Shown here piece by piece: positions 27,615-34,216 of a DNA stretch of 64,000 nt. Made by a program: the position numbers and the translations under genes. How positions within the stretch are numbered: the first letter of the stretch is position 1; the number at the start of each line of letters is the position of its first letter. This DNA comes from Desulfuromusa sp. (GTDB lineage: Bacteria > Desulfobacterota > Desulfuromonadia > Desulfuromonadales > Geopsychrobacteraceae), in NCBI GenBank assembly GCA_016744595.1, contig JADGEB010000002.1, forward strand, positions 76,461 through 140,460. Reading direction: 5' to 3'. The notes under the pieces are model-generated. The model had not been told where the DNA came from. It saw only the letters and a list, made by a program, of their open reading frames with translations, and ran no database searches.

Positions 27615-28373
27615 TTAGTTGGCTGACCAGCCACAATCGATTGTCAATGAAACGCCTGTCATGCAGCGGGCAGAATCAGAGCAGAGATAGACAACGGCAT
27701 CTCCCAGTTCCGAGGGCTCAACCATCTGCTTGATAGCCTGTTTTTTCAGGAGAACTGTTTCCAGGACTTCTTCTTTGCTGATTCCATGAGTTTTTGCCTG
27801 AGCTTCAATTTGGCCATCAACTAAAGGAGTTCTGACGTATCCAGGGCAAATGCTGTTGACCGTAATGCCAAAATTTGCACCTTCCAGAGCAGCTGTTTTG
27901 GTCAGGCCCATCATTCCGTGCTTGGCTGAAACGTAGGCTGATTTAAACTCAGATGCGCGGAGCCCGTGAACCGAATTCAGGTTGATAATCCGACCCCAGC
28001 CATTTTTTTTCATGGCAGGCCAGAAATATTTACAGAGTAAAAATGGAGCGGTCAGCATCAGGTTGATGATGAATTCCCATTTGTCTTCCGGAAATTCTTC
28101 AATGGGTGCGACATGTTGAATCCCTGCATTATTGACAAGAATATCGCAGCGACCATATTTTTCGAGAACCGCATCGGCGAGGGCACGACACCCTTGCGCT
28201 GTGCTTAGGTCGGCTTTGATGAAAGTTCCATCAATTATTTTTGCTTCGCTGATTCCCGCTTCTTCATTGATATCAGCCAAGACAACAGTGTCTCCATTGG
28301 CAGCCAGTGATTTGGCAACAGCAAGGCCAATTCCACTGGCTGCGCCAGTAACGACAGCAATACGTTCAGACAT
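27615..28373 (-). CDS. bdhA: 3-hydroxybutyrate dehydrogenase
   Basis: 252 residues, short-chain dehydrogenase. NAD-binding TGAASGIG near residue 10, NNAGIQHVAPIEEF, catalytic Ser in NLNSVHGL and Tyr-x-x-x-Lys in AYVSAKHG. The HGLRASEFKSAYVSAKHGMMGLTK stretch and TVNSICPGYVRTPLV with the following Gln/Lys-rich segment are typical of D-3-hydroxybutyrate dehydrogenase, interconverting 3-hydroxybutyrate and acetoacetate with NAD. AAGGAG precedes the ATG. It is third in the operon after thiolase and CoA transferase, giving the complete step set from acetyl-CoA to 3-hydroxybutyrate. Confidence 0.93.
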   Translation of the reverse strand: MSERIAVVTGAASGIGLAVAKSLAANGDTVVLADINEEAGISEAKIIDGTFIKADLSTAQGCRALADAVLEKYGRCDILVNNAGIQHVAPIEEFPEDKWEFIINLMLTAPFLLCKYFWPAMKKNGWGRIINLNSVHGLRASEFKSAYVSAKHGMMGLTKTAALEGANFGITVNSICPGYVRTPLVDGQIEAQAKTHGISKEEVLETVLLKKQAIKQMVEPSELGDAVVYLCSDSARCMTGVSLTIDCGWSAN

Positions 28374-28396
28374 GAAAGTTCTCCTTAATGGGCTGG

Positions 28397-29755
28397 CTAT
28401 TTAAGCTGCTCAGCAATGTTGAATGGGCAGGCCGTCTTCTCTTTGATCATATCCATACTTGATCCTGGTGCCAGTTCGGTTAGGGTTAGACCTTTTTTAC
28501 TGTCAACATCAAAAACAGCAAGGTCAGTCACAATCATATCGACGACATTTTTTCCCGTTAGGGGCAGGGTGCAGGATTCCATTAATTTGGACGTTCCGTC
28601 TTTGGCGCAGTGATCCATCATGATAATGATTTTTTTGACTCCTGAAACAAGATCCATAGCTCCACCGGGACCTTTGATCATTGATCCTGGAATCATCCAG
28701 TTCGCCAGATCTCCATAACAAGAGACCTGCATGGCTCCAAGAACGGACAGATCAATATGGCCACCACGAACCATGGCAAAGGATTCTGAACTGTCAAAAA
28801 AAGCTGCGCCGGGTAACCAGGTGATGGTTTGTTTGCCTGCGTTGATAAGATCGGCATCTTCTTTTCCCTCTTCGGGGAAGGGGCCGACCCCAAGCAAACC
28901 GTTCTCGGCATGCAATGTTACGGTGATCTCTTCAGGGATATAGTTGGCAACCAAGGTTGGCATGCCGATACCCAGGTTGGCGTACATGCCATTTTTAAAT
29001 TCCTGGCTGATGCGTTTGGCCTGCCATTCGCGAGCAGGGGAAAACCCTTTGAGAGTCATTTTTCCGGCTAGAGTGCGTTGTTCTATCGGCTTTTTAAAGT
29101 TATCGCAGACGACGATACGGTCGACATAGTTTCCGGGGATGTGGATCTGGTGCGGGTCGAGTTCGCCGATTTCAACAACCTCCTCGACTTCGGCTACGGT
29201 TATTCTTCCCGCTTTAGCGCAACCAGCATTAAAGTTGTTTGCTGTATAGCGAAAGATCAAGTTGCCTGCTTTGTCAGCCTTCCAGGCCTTAATTAGAGCG
29301 ATATCGGTTGTGATACTTTCTTCCAGAACATATTCTTTGTCGTTGAAGGTTTGGGTTGGTTTGTTTTCTGCCAGCAAGGTGCCATAGCCGGTACGAGTAA
29401 AAAAAGCAGGGATTCCAGCACCACCAGCCCGAAGTTTTTCAGCGAGGGTTCCTTGTGGGGTCAGTTCCAGTTCAAGTTCACCACTTAAAAACTGCTTTTC
29501 AAAAATGGCATTTTCACCAACATAGGAAGAAATCATTTTTTTTATCTGCCGGGTTTGTAGCAATATGCCAAGTCCAAACTCATCAACACCAGCATTGTTA
29601 CTTACGACAGTCAGCTCTTTTGCGCCACTATCGCGCAGGGCAGTAATCAGGTTTTCGGGAATGCCGCTGAGACCGAAGCCGCCAGCAGCAATAGTCATCC
29701 TATCGTGAGTCAGCCCCTCTAGTGCTTTAGAGGCATCAGTGAAAATTGGTTTCAT
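28397..29755 (-). CDS. 3-oxoacid CoA-transferase, fused A and B subunits
   Basis: 452 residues containing both halves in one chain: subunit A about 1-225 ([37 protein letters not shown]) and subunit B about 235-450 ([21 protein letters not shown], catalytic Glu in [12 protein letters not shown] near 286). Fused forms are normal in mitochondrial SCOT and occur in some bacteria; AtoA/AtoD and ScoA/ScoB are separate. The enzyme moves CoA between acetoacetate and succinate or acetate. AGGAG ribosome site. Between thiolase and 3-hydroxybutyrate dehydrogenase, so acetoacetate is the clear substrate. Confidence 0.92.
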   Translation of the reverse strand: MKPIFTDASKALEGLTHDRMTIAAGGFGLSGIPENLITALRDSGAKELTVVSNNAGVDEFGLGILLQTRQIKKMISSYVGENAIFEKQFLSGELELELTPQGTLAEKLRAGGAGIPAFFTRTGYGTLLAENKPTQTFNDKEYVLEESITTDIALIKAWKADKAGNLIFRYTANNFNAGCAKAGRITVAEVEEVVEIGELDPHQIHIPGNYVDRIVVCDNFKKPIEQRTLAGKMTLKGFSPAREWQAKRISQEFKNGMYANLGIGMPTLVANYIPEEITVTLHAENGLLGVGPFPEEGKEDADLINAGKQTITWLPGAAFFDSSESFAMVRGGHIDLSVLGAMQVSCYGDLANWMIPGSMIKGPGGAMDLVSGVKKIIIMMDHCAKDGTSKLMESCTLPLTGKNVVDMIVTDLAVFDVDSKKGLTLTELAPGSSMDMIKEKTACPFNIAEQLK

Positions 29756-29774
29756 CTCTATCTCCTATCAGGTT

Positions 29775-30950
29775 TTATACAAGTTCAAAAATAGCGGAAA
29801 CGGCTTCTCCGCCACCAATACACAGCGTGGCTAAACCATATTTTTCATTACGTACTTTCATCTCACGTAACAGGGTGGCTACTAATCGTCCGCCACTGGC
29901 ACCGATTGGGTGGCCGATCGATACGGCACCACCATTGACGTTAACTTTCTTTTGGTCGAGATCCAGTTCTTTTATCGCGACTTGGGGAACTGAAGAAAAG
30001 GCCTCATTGATTTCAAATAGCCCGATATCGCTCAGTTGTAATCCGGCTTTTGCGCAGCACTTTTGAATGGCACCCACTGGTGCTTCAGCGAATAATTCCG
30101 GGTGGATGCTGTGGGTACTGCTGGCAATTAATTTGGCAATTGGTTTGAGATTGTATTTGCTGACGGCTTCACCGCTGGCCAAGAGCGCTAGCCCAGCACC
30201 GTCATTAATGGTGGAAGCGTTACCTGCGGTGATTGTGCCATTTTTACGAAAGGCTGGACGCAACTCTGGAAGCTTGCTGATGTTGCCGCGCAGAGGTTCT
30301 TCGTCTTCGCTGAAGATGACTTCTCCTTTGCGGGTTTTGATGCTGACAGGGACAAGTTCTTCTTTGAAAGTGCCATTTTTGAGTGCGTCTTGTGAGCGCT
30401 GGTAGGAGCGGGCAGCATATTTGTCTTGATCTTCTCGAGTGAGACCATGACTTTCGACCCAATCTTCAGTGATGTCGCCCATATGTCTTCGGGAGTAGGG
30501 ATCTAGTAGTCCATCCTGAAGAATGAGATCGACTACTTCCCCGTTTCCCAGTCGTTGACCAAGACGCGTTTTTGGCAGGGAGTAGGGGGTTTGAGACATA
30601 TTCTCCATGCCTCCCGCAATGGCTATTTGGGTATCTCCAAGGCGGATTGAATTGGCAGCAAGCATAATTGCCTTCAACCCACTCCCGCAGACTTTATTAA
30701 TGGTCATGGCATGTGTGCTGTCTGGTAGCCCGGCCATGCGCATCGCTTGTCGAGCCGGAGCTTGAGCCGAGCCCGCTTGGAGAACCTGACCGATGATGAC
30801 TTCATCAACTTGTTCCTTCTTAAGGGTGGTGCGTTGTATGAGTTCACTGATCACTTGAGAGGCAAGCTCGGGAGCCGAGATGTCTGTGAGTGAACCACCA
30901 AATGAACCGAAGGGGGTACGGAGTGCAGACACGACAAAAACATTTTCCAT
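29775..30950 (-). CDS. atoB: Acetyl-CoA acetyltransferase (thiolase)
   Basis: 391 residues from ATG at 30950 (AGGAG upstream; the frame remains open a further 19 codons without a ribosome site). Catalytic Cys88 in NKVCGSGLKAIM, His in GHPIGASGGR and Cys in LCIGGGEA are present. It reversibly condenses two acetyl-CoA to acetoacetyl-CoA. First gene of the operon with CoA transferase, 3-hydroxybutyrate dehydrogenase and the PAS activator, behind a sigma-54 type promoter. Confidence 0.94.
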   Translation of the reverse strand: MENVFVVSALRTPFGSFGGSLTDISAPELASQVISELIQRTTLKKEQVDEVIIGQVLQAGSAQAPARQAMRMAGLPDSTHAMTINKVCGSGLKAIMLAANSIRLGDTQIAIAGGMENMSQTPYSLPKTRLGQRLGNGEVVDLILQDGLLDPYSRRHMGDITEDWVESHGLTREDQDKYAARSYQRSQDALKNGTFKEELVPVSIKTRKGEVIFSEDEEPLRGNISKLPELRPAFRKNGTITAGNASTINDGAGLALLASGEAVSKYNLKPIAKLIASSTHSIHPELFAEAPVGAIQKCCAKAGLQLSDIGLFEINEAFSSVPQVAIKELDLDQKKVNVNGGAVSIGHPIGASGGRLVATLLREMKVRNEKYGLATLCIGGGEAVSAIFELV

Positions 30951-30990
30951 GATGGGTCTCCTGTTGTGAGGAATGATGCTTCTTGTTAAT

Positions 30991-31007
30991 AGCAAAGACT
31001 GTTCCAA
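30991..31007 (-). promoter_or_regulatory. Sigma-54 (-24/-12) promoter of the thiolase operon
   Basis: Minus strand reads TTGGAACAGTCTTTGCT: GG and GC ten bases apart, with TTGG and TTTGCT matching the -24 and -12 elements (one core mismatch, A for C). The start point would be near 30981, leaving a leader of about 30 bases to the thiolase ATG. The operon encodes its own sigma-54 activator. Confidence 0.65.
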
Positions 31008-31049
31008 ATTATAAAAACGTTTTATTTTCAGGGGCTTATTCGTTCTAAG

Positions 31050-31072
31050 AATTAAGTTTTAAGTGCTTAATT
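31050..31072. repeat. Inverted repeat AATTAAG/CTTAATT upstream of the -24/-12 promoter
   Basis: Seven-bp perfect arms with a 9-base spacer, about 60 bases upstream of the -12 element. It overlaps the first TTGATTCATGT copy by two bases. Possible activator or integration-factor site; function inferred from position. Confidence 0.3.
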
Positions 31073-31157
31073 GATTCATGTTTGGATCGCATAGTAACTA
31101 ATCTAGTTTAAGTATCTAGAAATATACAATAATAATTTGATTCATGTGAGAATCAAA
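31071..31157. promoter_or_regulatory. Two candidate enhancer (UAS) sites for the PAS sigma-54 activator
   Basis: The 11-mer TTGATTCATGT occurs at 31071-31081 and again at 31137-31147. The second copy belongs to a perfect 8-bp inverted repeat (TTTGATTC at 31136, GAATCAAA at 31150, spacer 6); the first continues into a degenerate second arm (GGATC). At roughly 80 and 150 bases upstream of the -12 element they are where sigma-54 activators bind. Confidence 0.5.
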
Positions 31158-31219
31158 AAAACTATAAATGAGTGTCTGGTTTGTCCTGTTGTGTTCTCAT
31201 AACAATGTTATTTTATAAA

Positions 31220-31248
31220 TTGACATTTAAAATATGGTTATATAGGAT
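31220..31248 (+). promoter_or_regulatory. Sigma-70 promoter of lutC-lutBA
   Basis: TTGACA (31220-31225), 17-base spacer, TAGGAT (31243-31248); start point near 31255, about 30 bases before the lutC ATG. Same element pair and spacing as the dctP promoter. Confidence 0.6.
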
Positions 31249-31250
31249 CA

Positions 31251-31263
31251 GTGGTAAGACCAA
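31251..31263 (+). promoter_or_regulatory. FadR-type GntR operator at the lut promoter
   Basis: Core TGGTAAGACCA spans 31252-31262 and covers the predicted start point, directly behind the -10 element. Identical 11-base core to the dctP operator at 26088-26098. Consistent with repression by an LldR/FadR-like protein released by lactate (inference). Confidence 0.6.
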
Positions 31264-31285
31264 TTTGTTAAAAAGGAGAGGTGCT

Positions 31286-31849
31286 ATGTCGGGAGCTCAA
31301 CTCATAGATCAGTTTTCTACGGTGGCTGGTAATGCCGGATCAGAAGTCATTGCCGTAGATTCTGTTGCTGCTGCTGCTGCTTGTATTGCTGAGAAAATTG
31401 AAGGGTTTTTGTTGTTGCCATCTTTTTCTTCCGGGAGTCGATTCAAATTGAAGGCTGCCTTGAAGAAAGCTGGAGTGACTGTTGAGACCGACAACTTTCG
31501 ATCTGTCGCCGCACAGGCAGAAGCCGGGATTACCGGCGTGAACTTTGCCATCGCCGACACCGGAACGCTGGTTTTGGAAAGTACTTCCGAGGATATCCGT
31601 CTGGCGACAACTCTACCACAAAAACAGTTTGCTCTCCTTGATCCGAAAAAGGTTCTTGCTGATGGTCTTAAAGCAGTGAAGCCGTTACGTCAACTGCATC
31701 AACGTGACCCCCGAAATTACATTGCCTATGTAACCGGGCCGAGTCGAACCGCCGATATAGAGCGGGTTTTGACCATCGGTGTACATGGTCCAAAGGAATT
31801 ATTTATCCTGCTGGTACCGGGGCTGTCTGATGATTTTTTGGAGATGTGA
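31286..31849 (+). CDS. lutC: Lactate utilisation protein C (LUD domain)
   Basis: 187 residues from ATG at 31286 with AAGGAGAGG upstream; upstream frame extension has no ribosome site. A LUD domain: GITGVNFAIADTGTLVLESTSEDIRLATTLP and the C-terminal IGVHGPKELFILLVP are diagnostic for LutC. With LutA and LutB it forms the iron-sulfur L-lactate oxidation system that makes pyruvate. Its stop is 15 bases before the fused lutBA gene. Confidence 0.9.
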   Translation: MSGAQLIDQFSTVAGNAGSEVIAVDSVAAAAACIAEKIEGFLLLPSFSSGSRFKLKAALKKAGVTVETDNFRSVAAQAEAGITGVNFAIADTGTLVLESTSEDIRLATTLPQKQFALLDPKKVLADGLKAVKPLRQLHQRDPRNYIAYVTGPSRTADIERVLTIGVHGPKELFILLVPGLSDDFLEM

Positions 31850-31863
31850 GGAGTATTATCACG

Positions 31864-34023
31864 ATGAATAAACAACGCAGTAAGGACTATCGTCAGCGGA
31901 TTGATAAGGCTCTGGCCACCCCGAAGTTGCAGGAGGCTTTACATCAATTTGGGGATGCTTTTCTGATCTCCCGGGAAAAAGCCTTCACCGGGCATGACTT
32001 TGAGGAACTCCGTGGCAATATCGCAGTGATGAAGACTCAGGTGCGGGAAAATCATGCAGAGTTGTTGCAACAATTTATCGATAATGCTGAAGCTGCCGGA
32101 ACGATTGTTTATAAAGCGAAAACGGCTGAGGATGCCAACCGTTATATTGCTGAGCTAGCGAAGAAAAAAGGAGCCAAGCTGGCAGTCAAAAGCAAAAGTA
32201 TGGTCAGTGAAGAGACCCATCTGAGTGCAGCACTGGAAAAAGCCGGAACCCGGGCTCTGGAAACTGACTTGGGTGAGTGGATTGTTCAACTTGCAGGGCA
32301 ACGGCCAAGCCATATGGTGATGCCTGCGATCCATATGTTTAAGGAAGAAATCGCCGATCTGTTTAGTAAGGAAACCGGGCAGCAGGAACCAGCTGAAATT
32401 GAGCATCTGGTTGAAGTCGCCCGAAAGCAATTACGGCAGAGCTACCTGGATGCCGAGATTGGTATTACCGGGGCTAACATTGCTGTTGCCGAGACCGGTG
32501 GTATTGCGTTGGTGACGAACGAGGGAAATGCCAGGTTAGCTTCAACTCTACCCAAGGTTCATGTGGCTTTGGTGGGGATTGAAAAACTAGTCCCAACTTT
32601 GGAAGATGCAGCCAGAATTATCCAAGTGTTGCCTAAAAATGCGACAGGTCAACTACTGACCTCCTACGTGACCTGGATTCGTGGTGCCGTTCCTTGTGAT
32701 GGAGAAGAAAAAGAGCTCCATATCGTTCTGCTTGATAACGGACGCAGTGCGTTGGCCGAATCGCCGCAATGTCGTGATGCCCTTAATTGTATCCGCTGTG
32801 GAGCCTGTGCCAATGTCTGTCCGGTGTATCAGACGGTGGGAGGACATGTTTTTGGTCATGTCTATATTGGGGCAATCGGTATTATTCTGACAGCCTTTTA
32901 TCATGGGTTGGATAACGCTGCAGAATTGGTCAAAGCATGCATTGGTTGCCGTTCTTGCGTTGCCGTTTGTCCAAGCAATATTGATCTGGAAGAGATTATT
33001 CTTCACCTGCGTGAAACTGTCGGTGATGAAGAGGGAATTGGCGCTGGAAAGGCGCTGGTTTTCCGTAAAGTGATGCAGAATCGTAAGCTTTTCCATACCA
33101 TGATTCGGGCGGCCAGTTTATTACAAAAACCAGTGACCCGGGGTGAAAAGACGATTCGCCACCTGCCGTTATTTTTCTCCCCTCTGACTGAATGGCGCAC
33201 ATTACCGGCGGTTGCTGATAAGGCTTTGCGTGATTCATTCAGCCAGAAGGCACAGAGAGTTGACAAGCCGCGTTACCGGGTTTCCTTGTTTGGTGGTTGT
33301 GCCAATGATTTCCTTTATCCTGAGCTCGGTCTCGATCTTATTGAGGTTATGAATGCTCTGGATGTTGAGGTTTTTTATCCCCAGAAACAGAATTGTTGTG
33401 GAATTCCGGCTATCTATTCAGGTGACAAAGAAACGGCTGTAGAACTTGCCAAACAAAATATCACAGCATTGCTTGCAGATAATCCCGATTATGTTTTGAC
33501 CACCTGCCCAACCTGCGCCATGGCGCTGAAGCATAATTTTGTCGAACATCTTAAAGATAATCCAGCTTGGGCAGAACGAGCAGAACAACTGTCTAAAATC
33601 ACTATTGATGCGGCCAGCTTTGTCATGAATCAGCTAGATGGAGCCGAATTATTTACCAACCTTGCAAAACGTGAAAAAATTACTTATCACGATTCCTGTC
33701 ATCTGAAGCGCGGTGTCGGGGTTTGGCAGGAACCACGTCAGTTGCTTGAGCATTCTGGACATGAATTGATTGAAATGGCTCACGCTGATCGTTGTTGCGG
33801 ATTTGGTGGATCTTATTCGCTGACCAGTCACCCTGATATTTCGAAAAAGATTTTGCAGGATAAGGTTCACGATATCAAAGCATCGGGTGCAACTTGTGTG
33901 GCAATGGATTGTCCTGGCTGTATGATGCAAATTCGTGGCGGGCTTGAGAAGGCCGATGTCCCGGTTCGTGCCCAGCATACAATTGAACTTTTAGCTGAAG
34001 TACTGAGAAATAAAACAAATTAA
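31864..34023 (+). CDS. Fused LutB-LutA iron-sulfur lactate oxidation protein
   Basis: 719 residues. The N-terminal LUD part of LutB (about 60-300, with SKSMVSEETHLSAALEKAG and EIGITGANIAVAETGGIALVTNEGN) leads into two 4Fe-4S motifs (CIRCGACANVCPVY near 308, CIGCRSCVAVCPS near 358). A LutA-like CCG unit follows: VSLFGGCANDF, NCCGIPA near 509, DSCHLKRG, and RCCGFGGSYSLT near 642. In Bacillus LutA and LutB are separate chains; here they are one. ATG at 31864 is preferred to GTG at 31846 because GAGGAG lies between them. Together with lutC this gives a complete lactate oxidation module. Confidence 0.92.
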   Translation: MNKQRSKDYRQRIDKALATPKLQEALHQFGDAFLISREKAFTGHDFEELRGNIAVMKTQVRENHAELLQQFIDNAEAAGTIVYKAKTAEDANRYIAELAKKKGAKLAVKSKSMVSEETHLSAALEKAGTRALETDLGEWIVQLAGQRPSHMVMPAIHMFKEEIADLFSKETGQQEPAEIEHLVEVARKQLRQSYLDAEIGITGANIAVAETGGIALVTNEGNARLASTLPKVHVALVGIEKLVPTLEDAARIIQVLPKNATGQLLTSYVTWIRGAVPCDGEEKELHIVLLDNGRSALAESPQCRDALNCIRCGACANVCPVYQTVGGHVFGHVYIGAIGIILTAFYHGLDNAAELVKACIGCRSCVAVCPSNIDLEEIILHLRETVGDEEGIGAGKALVFRKVMQNRKLFHTMIRAASLLQKPVTRGEKTIRHLPLFFSPLTEWRTLPAVADKALRDSFSQKAQRVDKPRYRVSLFGGCANDFLYPELGLDLIEVMNALDVEVFYPQKQNCCGIPAIYSGDKETAVELAKQNITALLADNPDYVLTTCPTCAMALKHNFVEHLKDNPAWAERAEQLSKITIDAASFVMNQLDGAELFTNLAKREKITYHDSCHLKRGVGVWQEPRQLLEHSGHELIEMAHADRCCGFGGSYSLTSHPDISKKILQDKVHDIKASGATCVAMDCPGCMMQIRGGLEKADVPVRAQHTIELLAEVLRNKTN

Positions 34024-34041
34024 ATAGTTCAAACAGTTTTT

Positions 34042-34108
34042 ACGTGAGACTCTCTCTCCCACGTTATTTGCCCCGTCAGGACCTCCTCCTTGGCGGGGTC
34101 TTTTTTTC
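34042..34108 (+). terminator. lutBA terminator with anti-Shine-Dalgarno loop, plus a preceding hairpin
   Basis: Terminator stem CCCCGTC/GGCGGGG (34071-34077, 34092-34098) followed by C and TTTTTTT. Its 14-base loop contains ACCTCCTCC, complementary to ribosome binding sites. A second small hairpin (ACGTG/CACGT, 34042-34064) just upstream has a CTCTCTC loop. The two-hairpin, pyrimidine-loop layout recalls 3'-UTR-derived regulatory RNAs with CCUCCUCC loops; terminator function is sure, regulatory function is speculation. Confidence 0.75.
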
Positions 34109-34135
34109 TAATTAGTTGTTATCTGGTCAGAAAAC

Positions 34136-34164
34136 TTGATTAAAATTGAAGACTATCTTATAAA
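34136..34164 (+). promoter_or_regulatory. Sigma-70 promoter of the Cache hybrid kinase
   Basis: TTGATT (34136-34141), 17-base spacer, TATAAA (34159-34164), about 45 bases before the ATG. Confidence 0.5.
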
Positions 34165-34216
34165 TGATTAGTTCATTATTATCGTTTAATTTTTATGCAA
34201 CGCAAATGGTGTAACG

